NCBI RefSeq assembly: GCF_914767665.1
Contig: NC_059503.1
Span: 24,056,001 to 24,120,000 of the forward strand
Length of the DNA stretch: 64,000 nt
Reading direction: 5' to 3'
Source: Harmonia axyridis
Lineage: Eukaryota; Arthropoda; Insecta; Coleoptera; Coccinellidae
Under the pieces are notes generated by a model. It worked only from the letters and a program-made list of their open reading frames with translations. It did no database searches and was not told the DNA's origin. Positions 50,601 to 58,199 of the stretch are shown here, piece by piece; positions within the stretch are counted from its first letter, which is position 1; each line of letters begins with the position of its first letter. The translations under genes were made by a program, and so were the position numbers.

Positions 50601-53600
50601 AAATGCAGTTTGATGGAGAAAACAAGCACCAAGAGATCGTGCAGGAAGAACATGCAAATGAGAAAGCGGAAATATGATTTTACTCACCAAGTCCTTCAAG
50701 AAAATGGAAGGCAAGAAAAATAGACAAGTGTCATTTGATGCTCAAGAATTGATAGTTTTGTGTGCCGATTTTATCTACAGAAAATAGGAAACAAGTGCTA
50801 GTGCAAGTTTGCAACATCGAGATTAACAAAGAAAACAGCCTAAAGAAAGCAAATTAAGCAAAAATTAAGAATCTGTTATGTAATAGGTACATTTAGCGTT
50901 TTTATTTATAACTCATTCAAATAATTGATTTGGGAGTTTTTTTATCATGATTGCCTAGGTTGAATTCGCTGCAGAATCAAATTTAGTATTCCGTTCGACA
51001 GACCGTAATCGATGCTGCACCTACTATTTGGTGTGAAATGTGGTCTGGTGGTCTAGTCGAAGCATTTTTCTTTGAAGACGAGCAAGTTAATGTGTTGTGC
51101 CATTCTAAATCAGTGTTAAGTGCCTCAGTTTGAAAATATTTTTCTCGACTAGAAGATATACCACTTGTCGATTACCATCAGCGAAACATTAAAAATTTTC
51201 GAATATTAAGTCGAATTCGTCATAGAATAAGGTCTGTTTTTTTTATTTTTACAAGATCTGCGTTTGGCAGAGTCTTCATACTTTATGTCCTAGCATTCTG
51301 CGAAATTATTCATTGAATTTATCAGGGAGTATTCGTTAACATATTTCATGAAAATCATCTGTTCTCTAAGCCTGACCTTATATGTTAGAATCTCTCGAAT
51401 TGAAGGAAAAAAATTAAATTGAGAAGAAAGAAGTTTGTTACCTATGTACTAAACGGGTTATAATAATAAGTATGCATCATGTGCTTATCAGCTCATCTAG
51501 AAGTAGAAATATACATGAGAAAAGTGGCAAACCTACTTAAAATGCATTAGTTTCGATTTCTAATCGTTTCCAAAGTACTCTACATACACATTGTTAAAAA
51601 TACAAAAAAGAAGCATTCAAACGGAAGCCATTGTCACACAGAAAATTGTAAGGAAGCTAGAGTGAGTTTCAAATTGGGGGCACACCTTGACTTCTGAATG
51701 AACCTGATTGTTATCGGTGATCTGTAAAACGTATGAGAGGATGGGTCCATGCGGGAAAGGGCCAGGTTCCCAGCGAACGCTTATCCTAGTGTAATCTACC
51801 GCTGAATGTCGTACAATAATCGGTCTGGACTCTGGTAAACCTGACGGAAGGGTGCTGATGTGCACGCTGGACGAAGAGAGGATCGGCTGGCCGTGGAATA
51901 TGGGAATCAGAGCTACCCGAAACTGAAAAAAAAAACAATTTTAAGAACAACAGGGAATTTTAAACTAACGAAAGTTTCAATAAATACCAATAGCAATAAG
52001 GAAAAAGATTGAGGACATACCCTCAAGGAGAAGTGCTAACTGTAGACACGTGTTTCGGGCTTTCGGCCATCATCAATATGGCGAAAAATTGTAGGGATGA
52101 GCAACACTTGAAGGAAACGACAAACAAACGGAGTCAACAACAGAAGCCAGCCGTCCATTTGTGGTTTCAGCAAGAAGACCCAATGGGTTTTCGGGCAACA
52201 ACCAACATCTCCAAGTGGGAAGCTATAGCTACCTGCGTGACATCCGAGTCCAGGAATAGTTATTTATAATACAAGTGCAGAAGGCATTGATATTCTTCCA
52301 CGAGTTCAAAATTCAAAAACGAGTCACGAAGTGGCGAGTTTTGGAATGAACGAGTGGTAGAATGAGCTTTCTGTACGAGTATTATACATTATTTTCTCTA
52401 ATTCATTGCATTTTCATTGAAATTAATGAAATATTTCCATAAATATAATTCAGTGATTTTTGCATTGAAAAATGTTGGTTGACAGAACTGATTTCTTCAA
52501 GGCAAATTGATGAATTGACAGATAAAGCCGTGGCGGAAAGTTCGGAGTACCAACATAGAATAATAAAATATAACCATGAAAACTGTGCGTTTCTGATATA
52601 TTCTCGCACGATTTTGTTCTACAAGATGTGGAAGAATGAACTGAATAACCACAGAATTAGAGAAATTAAATATACATATAGTAAATTGTGTTCTCTGTAG
52701 TTTGTCGTTTTATCCTTCATTAGAAGTATATTTTTCAAAAATCGAATCGACCAGTTCTAATTTTTTTAGACTCTTTGCATCATGAGCTTGAAAATTAAAA
52801 TTAAATGGAATGCAAAGATCAGCGTCTTGCTCGTAACGATTTCATTTTCATATCGATGAAGCAATTAATTAATTCTCTCTAAAGTAACATTTTTAAATTA
52901 CATGAAAGAGTTCTAATTAAAAAATATAAGAATAATTTTTCGATTTACTCACCAAGTGTTTCGAATGTGTATTTAGAATCTAAGGGCCATAAGAACTCTG
53001 TTTTATATTTCTCATAGATTAAGCTGAGTCTGAATCTATAGAGACTTTTCGGCTTCAAATTTTGTACCCGAAAGTATATGACATCATCCTCTTGGTCCGA
53101 ACGTGTTGCATCATCAGGAATAGTTATTTATAATACAAGTGCAGAAGGCATTGATATTCTTCCACGAGTTCAAAATTCAAAAACGAGTCACGAAGTGGCG
53201 AGTTTTGGAATGAACGAGTGGTAGAATGAGCTTTCTGTACGAGTATTATACATTATTTTCTCTAATTCATTGCATTTTCATTGAAATTAATGAAATATTT
53301 CCATAAATATAATTTAGTGATTTTTGCATTGAAAAATGTTGCTTGGCAGAACTGATTTCTTTAAGGCAATTTGATGAATTGACAGATAAAGCCGTAGCGG
53401 GAAGTTCGGAGTGCCAACATAGAATAATAAAATATAACCATGAAAACTGTGCGTTTCTGATATATTCTCGCACGATTTTGTTCTACAAGATGTGGAAGAA
53501 TGAACGGAATAACCACAGAATTAGAGAAAAATTGTACTGAAACCACAAATGGACGGCTGGCTTCTGTTGTTGGCTCGTTTTATGAACAATCTCATCGTTA

Positions 53601-56600
53601 ACCTTTCCACATTATTATTGTTCCTGGACTCGTATGTCACGCAGATAGCTATAGCTTCCCACGTGGTGATGTTGGCTGTTGCCAGAAAACCCAATGGGTC
53701 TTCTTGTTGAAACCACAAATGAACGGCTGGCTTCTGTTGTTGACTCCGTTCGTTTGTTGTTTCCTTCAAGTGATATTCATCCTAGCACTTTTTCACTGTT
53801 CTGATGAGGGCCGAAAGCGCGAAATACGTGTCTGCGGTCAGCACTTCACCTTGAAGGTAAGTCCGTATTCTTTTTCCTTGTTTTATGAACAATCTCATCG
53901 TTAGCCTTTCCACATTATTATTGTTCCTGGACTCGTATGTCACGCAGATAGCTATAGCTTCCCACGTGGTGATGTTGGTTGTTTCCTGAAAACCCATTGG
54001 GTCTTCCTACTGAAACCACAACTGGACTGGCTTCTGATGTTGACTTCGTATGTTTGTTGTTTCCTTCAAGTTAAGTAATTCTAACACTTTTCCACCGTAT
54101 TGATGAGGCCGAAAGCCCGAAACACGTGTCTACATTTAGCACTTCTCCTTGAGCGTATGTGCTGTCTTCACATGGCTGGTAATTTCAAGAGGAGGCATTT
54201 TCGTACAAATATTTATTGGAACGTTTTTCTTACTATGATGAGTGCTATTACCTCCGGAAGTTTTGCCCTACAATTAGGTCACCTGTATAATGTGCATGCA
54301 CTTGACTGCTTGCCTGAACCCCTCATCAAAACATCTTGTCTGGGAAGGTATTACTTTCCACAATTTTACATCGATATAATAACATATAATTATTCTAAAT
54401 AATGCCTCTGTTTATTCACCGATTATATTACTTAACAATTGAAGTGAAATATTGTTATTTTCTTTGTTTCGTTTAGATTCTTTTAATTGTGTTTGAAAGA
54501 GTCACTTTTGAACAACTCATGAACTGTTCAGACGTTCTCCAAAAATTACTAGTAACACATTCGTTGGTATTATTGCAAAATTTGGGAAGGCTGTTGGTGT
54601 TAGTGATAGTCTATGCATTTCTCCTCATTCATTCATGATCTATTATTCTATGTCATATTATTCGATTATCATGATCAGTTCTGGCTCAGTCGGGACAGGT
54701 ATTATTGTCAATAAAAAGGAATTTGTAAAATTATAGGCTGCATAACTTCGTCACGATCTATTACGGCAGTCATTGTTTCATTAGGTAATTAAAACTACTA
54801 AATCGATGAGGTCTTCTACGAATAAATTGTGACTCCGCTGATAAAAACTTATGTGCATCCAAAAAGAATGGTTTGGGCTGTTAATTTATAATATATAAAT
54901 ATATAATATAATAATTGCCCTTCATACATAATCTGAATAGTCAGAAAAAAGGAGGTGTCCTTAATTTTAGAAATTCCATTAAATGTGATCTATTTCTCAA
55001 AGATATCATGCACATTGTGTCAACCCTGACTATGTTGCGCATCTTATTGCTATAAAAATGATATGCAGCGGTTTTCTGACATAATAGATCACTTCTTCAA
55101 TAGATTGCCTGAATAAACTATTAATCCTTAATGTTGTGCAGGTTTTGTTTTATCTCGTCATCAGGACTAAATCTTAAGCACGGCTAAATGTTTCTGCCAA
55201 TCCTTAACTTGAATTTTGAGTCTATGTACCCTTGCCCAACACTAGAGTTCAGTTGGAGCCTTATGCGGAGATGTTCAATTCGATCATTATTATCATACAA
55301 TGATTCATATGGCATCCATTTGCTCAATTTATTCCTATTTGTTGAAAGTGCAGCTGAATAGCTTCGTTGTACATTCAGATAGAATTGTAATTATTGTAAA
55401 TGATAACCAAAAAAAAAATAAAATATGTATATCTTCTTCCCAAGGACGAATGAGCATTACTAATAAATAAATCATCAACCATTATCGGACATAAACGTTC
55501 ATTAAACAGGAAAATATTTCTGTTGAAAAATTTGTCATTTTCAAATACCCGAAAATTTTTCAATTACTCACCTTATATTTTGTATATGGTCTTAAGTTGT
55601 CGACAAACGCAATAGTACCCTCTTCATTCCAGGTTACATTCGGGCAGTTCTGCCAATTTTCCGATCTCTCTTCGTATTGCCACTGGATATAGCAAGTTAA
55701 GCCTTTCCTCCTTCCAGCAGGGAATATCCATTGTAATTTCAGGGAGGTTGAATTCAGGGAGTCAGCTACCAGAGCTGGAGGTGGTGGAGGTCCTAAATGC
55801 TTAGATAGAAGGGTGAAATAAGTTGATATGGCGGAGTTGCAACCAGTTACGCAATAATAGTCCTTTGTTTTTATCCTGTTGGTGAAGCCGTTCTGGAATC
55901 AATGAAGAATATTTTAAGGAGAATGCTTTATGGTACGGTATTTAGTTAACTGTTTCAATGATGATTTTCTTTATACCTATTCATAAGAAAAAATTAAAAA
56001 TGATGAATATATAGGTTCCTAATTATTTACAAATCTGGCAAAAAAATGATGTAGATACAGTTGTTGTTTTTCATTTGAATTAGAATCAAAAAAATGACTA
56101 CAGTTTTTCTTTTGGATAGCATGATGAAAAAACGGCAAAAAGTACAATACTTACACAAACTTTAGGACACGTCGAACCCAAAGCATCTTTCCACAATCGG
56201 CATCCCTTAATACACTAGAAAAAAGAATTAGGAAATATATTTTGGCATACAGTATGACTGATAAAAATGTTTGAAATATGGGTAATATACCTCAAATTTT
56301 ATTTAAAGATTGACTTTCTTCTCCGTTCCATGTACCATATACCAATTTATCGAGAAAATAATTTATGTATATTATCTCTTAGGGCTTGAGGGGGATAGAT
56401 ATAGTGATTAAAATTATATATCCAATATCGAAAATGTGAAAATATTATATACATACTAAGAATTTTATATTATACAATATTACATTATATTAATTATTAT
56501 TATTATATATAATTATATTATATATAATTATATCCTTATTTTTAAAAATTAATGGTTAGATTCAGAATCTTAGAATATTTCCATGAAATATACATGTATA

Positions 56601-58199
56601 ATTATATTTCTTTGAATTCTTTTTAATTTTGAAATGAATATTTCAGTTAAACTTATGCATAATGAGTCCTTGGAAATCTTCGATTTAATTCAACATTTTA
56701 CTTACTAATGAAGGGTCTAACTGGCGCCTCAGAAAATAATTATGCACTAATACTCTTATGCAACAAAATAACTTAATAGATATAAACAATAGAACCGTTA
56801 AGGTTCGCAAAATATATAGCTACATAATTAAAGTGACTGATTATCCTGTGATCGATTATCGATTCAAGGAGTAGATTAAGATTTCTTCATAATATTCGCA
56901 AATTATTAGGCATGTTCTATTTTTCATTTATGAATTCACTCCAAATCTTTTTAGAATACTCGTCATTTAGCGTTTTCGTTCGTCACTTTTTGAGTTTTAT
57001 TAGGCTTTGTATTGAAAAAAAAATACGAATGTCTATAAGATATTGCCACCTCACCTTTCTAATCATTTTCGAACCAATCTAGGATTTTGCATCGATTGAA
57101 AACTAGATTAATTAACTTACAATGAATGAAGAATTTAAGCGTCTTATTATTTAGACCTTTATTTCCATGAGTAGTTCCAAGTGTTTTTTATCAACCAATA
57201 TCTTTAAAATTTATATTAAGAAGTATCATAAAACCCCAGAAAACTTTCTAGCATCTTCAGATTATTAGCGATTCATCTTCTATTCTTATTCTCAGCAACT
57301 TTCATCAATAATTTCGAATTAAGTGTCCAGACTGTACAATCGACTTTTTAATTGACCTGTCTGTTGAACTCTGTTGATTTTATTTCAGCCAATCTAAATG
57401 AGTTCATAATAATCAAAATGCAGTTCGGTAGATAAATTTATTGCCTGTCCTAACCTTTATCGTGGGAAAGTGGACAGTGGTTCATTTTGCGACATACGCA
57501 TTCTAATTACAGCATCCGTTCTGGACCAAGTGACAACTGACAGTCTCACGTCTATACGCCCAATTTCCTCTCAATTTCTCTTATTGTAAAAAGTTCATCC
57601 AACAAACGAGAGGAAGAGGCAGTTGATATTTAAATACTCCATATAGTTAAAATGTGGTTCATTGTTTCAATGGGTCGATTTATTGTTTCATCCAATATTC
57701 GATTGTTCAGTTTGAAAACAATATTCATTGAGAATAAATTCTTGCAAAATATTTGCGAGTTTTCTTCTTCATTTTGAATATTTAATTTTTATTGTTAAGG
57801 AAAAATTTCATCGAAACTCAATAAATTGAATGAAAGAATTTTTTTGTAGCATAATTTTGATAGCACATTTTTCAATTAACATACAAAAGTTTATTTTAGT
57901 GCACTTTCAAATAGTTAATGATTATCTCAACCTTTAGGTATTAAACCCTTCGAAGAGTGCATGAACGAACGTCAAAAGCTTTCGACTTCACGTAATTTTT
58001 TTTCGATATTCTGCTCGAATCGTTATCTTGAAAAGCTTAGAATATACATGGAAAATTTTAACTCAGACAAAACTGTTGTCACTGAAATATAAGGTGTATC
58101 ATGAATATTTTAGCAGTATAACATCAATTAACATAAAACACAAGTATACTAACGATTGTGATAAGAAAATGAACAGAACAGTAGTACCCCTTCATTGTA
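34054..58199 (-). CDS. sev: sevenless/ROS1 receptor tyrosine kinase (whole gene)
   Basis: Minus-strand gene; the exons are listed separately. 21 coding exons (56214 down to 34054), plus a candidate first exon at 58199, join with matching phases and no stop, giving about 2,330 residues, close to human ROS1 (about 2,350). Order: signal peptide (candidate), a Cys-rich start (CIKGCRLWKD, matching the ROS1 family), FN3 domains, a first YWTD propeller, FN3, a second propeller, FN3 domains, a third propeller, three FN3 domains, one membrane helix, then a tyrosine kinase with an intact active site and a short tail. In Drosophila the orthologue receives Boss in R7 photoreceptor fate choice; in other insects its role is less settled. 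The first intron and introns 3, 6 and 21 are long; introns 3, 6, 14 and 21 hold mobile elements. There are no frame breaks in exons, so the gene looks functional. Confidence 0.93.
34430..34760 (-). pseudogene. DD41D-type transposase fragment
   Basis: The minus strand reads SHISNKTIAMLQEKFTGRVI, then PPRSCDLKPLDLFLWDHVKD and a decayed continuation (IREVIKDIQPQM). This is the C-terminal part of the same transposase class as at 36131. The second catalytic aspartate region is frameshifted (QDEPHKQ), and there is no N-terminus. Confidence 0.65.
34800..35519. other. no gene seen
   Basis: Non-coding, AT-rich. A short ggtttcgatccctcac motif near 34886 looks tRNA T-arm-like but has no tRNA context. 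The 92-codon frame at 34800 lacks recognisable features. Confidence 0.4.
35601..35655. repeat. (TA)n microsatellite
   Basis: An uninterrupted TA run within the last sev intron. Confidence 0.95.
36131..37010 (-). pseudogene. DD41D Tc1/mariner-like element, internally deleted
   Basis: Inverted ends are visible: gggtgttttt plus an agaactttaaatt-like stretch on the left, mirrored by taactttaagtt and the complement of aaaaacaccc on the right. The reading frame is on the minus strand: MNKLTPEQRLQIVQFHFENN starts near 36899, then the helix-turn-helix region breaks off after TYRALRPFY and joins FSHEAHFWLNGYVNKQN. It continues with GGIIGPYFFKNDDGQ, the second aspartate in FQQDGATCHTA and the third in WPPRSCDLTPQDHFLWGYV; these are 41 residues apart. 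A stop at 36302 precedes the remaining tail (HGGHMPEIIFKM). It lies in the last sev intron. Confidence 0.82.
37037..37065. repeat. short hairpin
   Basis: catagtataag, seven bases, cttatactatg: an 11-bp perfect inverted repeat just outside the right end of the DD41D element. Confidence 0.75.
37684..37838 (-). CDS. sev: sev exon 21, end of kinase
   Basis: 155 bp. Encodes HSLMLQCWLFTPDSRPTF, then CLEVLENLHQQNL and GQYISTVPE. A strong donor (C|gtaagt) precedes in-frame sequence that would stop at 37580; splicing to the exon at 34304 is favoured by phase. Confidence 0.88.
38185..38615 (-). CDS. sev: sev exon 20, kinase C-lobe
   Basis: 431 bp. Catalytic loop HRDLACRNC, DFGLARDIYKNDYYRK with the activation-loop tyrosines, VRWMAPESL, SDVWAFGVLLWEIMTLG. 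All expected catalytic residues are present. Donor TT|gtaagc, phase 2. Confidence 0.96.
40013..40310 (-). CDS. sev: sev exon 19, kinase N-lobe
   Basis: 298 bp. Glycine loop GSGAFGEVFEG, ATP-anchoring Lys in VAIKTLRKG, the alpha-C Glu in EFLQEAQLM, hinge MELMQGGDLLTYLR. Donor GTG|gtaatt, phase 0. Confidence 0.95.
40361..40535 (-). CDS. sev: sev exon 18, juxtamembrane region
   Basis: 175 bp. Basic stop-transfer SSKKKEP, then the conserved family segment DVELATLRELPRRGVHNTNV and PTPEEIKLLPHIKR. It is too short and too bounded by stops to show in an ORF scan. Confidence 0.9.
40925..41149 (-). CDS. sev: sev exon 17, FN3 end and transmembrane helix
   Basis: 225 bp. FN3 end: TSWIIDGLSEDYKYVFRVFA and LNSFGWSDPS. 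The membrane span is TVVIIATGITISFIFVVIIV followed by LVS. Donor C|gtaagt, phase 1. Confidence 0.93.
41210..41446 (-). CDS. sev: sev exon 16, membrane-proximal FN3
   Basis: 237 bp, acceptor tcttaatag, donor gtaagt. Encodes PSPPGIPIIQYLNPNEYKVW, then ENGAPIELYRLEG and QWKTFYNSTS. Confidence 0.92.
41578..42183 (-). CDS. sev: sev exon 15, two FN3 domains
   Basis: 606 bp, acceptor tttgttacag, donor gtgagt, phase 1 on both sides. First FN3: KPLNVTATVLNPTLAEVTW and YTVWVRAYCETNA. Second: SQTMFLSWNISPHIESAKI and LYRFRLSLIYEKYKTEF. Part of this exon, with its donor and some intron, is duplicated at 52880-53113. Confidence 0.93.
42597..43010 (-). repeat. palindromic repeat R, copy 3
   Basis: An inverted copy of the repeats at 52253 and 53111, lying in sev intron 14 and ending about 14 bases from the exon 14 donor. 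It has a hairpin portion (acgagttcaaaattcaaaaa opposed by cgagttttggaatgaacgag) and an inner pair tttctctaattc / gaattagagaaa. There is no protein. Confidence 0.75.
43024..44330 (-). CDS. sev: sev exon 14, third propeller and FN3 start
   Basis: The longest exon, about 1.3 kb. After VRAFTNIGDGK it encodes a full propeller: NKIFWINEMKELYMY, LTVDWLERSVYFVVS, PFTRKLYWIEVEDKTYYRL and FGSLYWTNQERGNLYVL. Cysteine pairs (DCNC, CRC) lie between blades, and an FN3 with Cys-rich turns (NCDACVGEC) follows. Donor GGAG|gtaagg, phase 1. A palindromic repeat begins only about 14 bases after the donor. Confidence 0.93.
44512..44895 (-). CDS. sev: sev exon 13, FN3 end and next FN3
   Basis: 384 bp, phase 0. 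It completes FN3 (VTPYTKLNMSIRAFTYWG) and encodes another: PSEPINVRSFVQNM, RFRWDVPLYPNGIIQGYRV and IVHNLNKKEIYYFE. Confidence 0.92.
44955..45130 (-). CDS. sev: sev exon 12, FN3
   Basis: 176 bp. The first half of an FN3 domain: SIKVFGNSDSFNVSWYPV and TVFYEVQIDNLSRNNST. Donor ACT|gtaagt, phase 0. Confidence 0.9.
45193..45516 (-). CDS. sev: sev exon 11, second propeller
   Basis: 324 bp. Encodes LTLDMDHKNLYWIVRGSEGS and YFHNRLLWLQDDKTAVVSD, ending with VVDPTLHNLPES; phase 1 in and out. Confidence 0.9.
45629..45818 (-). CDS. sev: sev exon 10, second propeller
   Basis: 190 bp. Encodes IRGNLNGTQQEPLSI, KAYIYWSTGYAVECAHLNG and a turn ending SGKQG; donor gtatgc, phase 1. Confidence 0.9.
45930..46426 (-). 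CDS. sev: sev exon 9, FN3 and second propeller
   Basis: 497 bp. It finishes FN3 (NWSYEISLKN, RTAAYTTYGRGPWS), then starts a propeller: FILWAANEGLLVSD, FIADIAWYKQNIYLVTN and GIDWIGKKLYWSNPKQQM. Donor ATG|gtaagc, phase 0. Confidence 0.92.
46904..47214 (-). CDS. sev: sev exon 8, propeller end and FN3 start
   Basis: 311 bp. Encodes the blade NKIFYWTDGEYIFYEE, a linker, then FN3 with VNPPRNLQAMFGNHFAKIDW and APHLLDGQG at the phase-1 donor. Confidence 0.9.
47312..47521 (-). CDS. sev: sev exon 7, propeller
   Basis: 210 bp, phase 2 on both sides. It continues the blade with YLFWAIKGSLKGGIYRLDLA, then FTLDHTNFSILVARQKDN and SISLDG. Confidence 0.9.
47570..48690 (-). pseudogene. mariner element in sev intron 6
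   Basis: The inverted ends are well kept: acaactttgcttccaccg on the left (47577) and the inverted acaactttgcttccgccg on the right, with TA at the left border. The transposase reads from about 48518 (MSAYEPNSRHLR) through GTGDEK-type sequence (VTGDEKWVHYDN), but has several stops and shifts; the second aspartate motif is altered (FYSMSMLES in place of LLHDNARLH). It is the same family as the mariners at 1683 and 7673 and shows what their complete ends look like. Confidence 0.8.
48729..49143 (-). CDS. sev: sev exon 6, first YWTD propeller
   Basis: 415 bp, phase 1 in and 2 out. It encodes KKPILILGAEHSVIKQG and propeller blades: KGLAVHTTKKLLFVSESDG, LSVDWLNDQIYLLGEVK and MEVDSYNG at the splice. 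The intron after it holds a mariner. Confidence 0.92.
49560..49990. repeat. dispersed repeat, copy 1
   Basis: acatttacggaatcccttgt, then ttttgcctatcaacgaacga, and gggaccattcccggctcaaa are matched by similar, diverged segments at 59160-59560. It is non-coding and lies in sev intron 5. Smaller related pieces (ctgttgttactgaaatatta) occur near 49338 and 58070. Confidence 0.6.
50171..50312 (-). CDS. sev: sev exon 5, end of FN3
   Basis: 142 bp. Encodes DLPPYTNYFVFRNLSPNTNY, then VSISMRNNVGKG and TISTPPEPS. Donor gtgagt, phase 1. Confidence 0.85.
51686..51922 (-). CDS. sev: sev exon 4, FN3
   Basis: 237 bp, phase 0. It completes one FN3 domain (FRVALIPIFHG) and starts another (RPIIVRHSAVDYTRISVRWEPGPFP cut here as two pieces: RPIIVRHSAVDY and TRISVRWEPGPFP; LSYVLQITDN). 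The donor is non-consensus (AAG|gtgtgc), but it is the only one that joins in frame to DLPPYTNY of the next exon. Confidence 0.85.
52005..52252 (-). repeat. retrozyme-like repeat unit (minus strand)
   Basis: On the minus strand this is the same unit as at 53708-54010: accacaaatggacggctggc, then cttctgttgttgactccg and ttgtttccttcaag, leading into a hammerhead motif. It is cut at 52252 (tccaggaat) by repeat R. Confidence 0.75.
52020..52114 (-). ncRNA. hammerhead ribozyme motif, type I, copy 1
   Basis: Reverse complement: ccttcaag (stem I), the core TTGATGA with T where the consensus has C, a stem II/loop near ggccgaaagcc, GAAAC, the tiny stem III aca/tgt, then GTC as cleavage site and a closing cttgagg that pairs with ccttcaag. 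The core C-to-T change would be expected to abolish cleavage. Confidence 0.6.
52253..52669 (+). repeat. palindromic repeat R, copy 1
   Basis: It begins caggaatagttatttataat and contains a long imperfect hairpin (52265-52390) followed by a segment bounded by tttctctaattc and gaattagagaaa. It is nearly identical to 53111-53528 and to the inverted copy at 42597. Confidence 0.8.
52880..53113 (-). pseudogene. duplicated piece of sev exon 15 plus intron
   Basis: Almost base-for-base equal to 41506-41736: about 70 bp of intron 15, the gtgagt donor, and the last 159 bp of exon 15 (FN3 residues DATRSDQEDDVIYFRVQNLK onward). It lies in sev intron 3 in the same orientation as the gene, directly abutting repeat R copy 2. 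The copy is unspliced, so it arose at the DNA level. It has a donor but no acceptor of its own. Confidence 0.9.
53111..53528 (+). repeat. palindromic repeat R, copy 2
   Basis: Same sequence as 52253-52669, including the flanking caggaat, which implies that this copy was made together with flanking DNA of copy 1. Confidence 0.8.
53763..53857 (+). ncRNA. hammerhead ribozyme motif, type I, copy 2 (intact core)
   Basis: ccttcaag (53763) pairs with cttgaagg (53850) to close stem I. CTGATGA (53801-53807) is followed by stem II gggc / loop cgaaa / gcgc (one mismatch), then GAAA (53821-53824), a 2-3 bp stem III (ata/tgt around cg) and the cleavage triplet GTC with the predicted cut after 53832. The core nucleotides match the hammerhead consensus. 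The extremely short stem III is characteristic of metazoan type-I hammerheads, which often act as dimers. Confidence 0.72.
54063..54154 (+). ncRNA. hammerhead ribozyme motif, type I, copy 3
   Basis: ccttcaag (54063) and ccttgag (54148) enclose TTGATGA (consensus C replaced by T at 54100), stem II ggcc-gaaa-gccc, GAAAC, aca-cg-tgt and GTC (cut predicted after 54130). Stem I next to the core pairs GTA with TAC, and further out ctaa with ttag. The core substitution probably makes it inactive. Confidence 0.65.
54190..55560. other. sev intron 3 remainder, nothing recognised
   Basis: About 1.4 kb of AT-rich intron sequence with no repeat or coding motif that I can name. Confidence 0.5.
55572..55892 (-). 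CDS. sev: sev exon 3, first FN3 domain
   Basis: 321 bp, acceptor gattccag, donor gtgagt. It begins NGFTNRIKTKDYYC and continues into a fibronectin III domain: GPPPPPALVADS, LKLQWIFPAGRRKG, CYIQWQYEERSENW and PYTKYK at the splice. Confidence 0.88.
56155..56214 (-). CDS. sev: sev exon 2, N-terminal cysteine cluster
   Basis: 60 bp, phase 0 on both sides, acceptor ttttttctag, donor gtaagt. It encodes CIKGCRLWKDALGSTCPKVC, with the Cys spacing of the ROS1 N-terminus. It is too short to appear in a simple ORF scan. Confidence 0.8.
56220..58130. other. putative first sev intron
   Basis: AT-rich, with tata/atta runs near 56450-56530; no ORF or repeat recognised. Confidence 0.4.
58136..58199 (-). 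CDS. sev: sev candidate first exon (signal peptide)
   Basis: ATG at 58199 opens MKGYYCSVHFLITIVSILVF, a basic start and hydrophobic core like a signal peptide. The frame stops soon after, but a phase-0 donor (TAT|gttaat) would splice it to the phase-0 exon at 56214 (CIKGC). The donor is weak, and an alternative (ATC|gttagt) lies just upstream. A TCAGTC initiator-like motif lies about 20 bases upstream. This is inference from position and composition. Confidence 0.4.

Larger units (their letters stand above)
53536..54170 (+). repeat. retrozyme-like tandem repeat (about 303-bp unit)
   Basis: Three consecutive partial or whole units start at aaccacaa (53540, 53710 and 54013). The middle unit is complete (about 303 bp). 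The first has lost the ribozyme section; the last is cut after it. Shared blocks include ctcgtatgtcacgcagatag and tatagcttcccacgtgg. No ORF is conserved across units with a plausible protein. Confidence 0.75.

Noticed and set aside
51998..52269. 86-codon frame (KETTNKRSQQQKPAVHLWFQ) repeated at 53521-53769
   Set aside because: The apparent protein is the antisense of the ribozyme-bearing repeat; frames break differently in each unit, so a repeated DNA origin explains it.
52880..53113. Alternative sev exon
   Set aside because: It has the donor of exon 15 but no acceptor in its flank, and inclusion would not make an intact FN3 domain; treated as a duplicated fragment.
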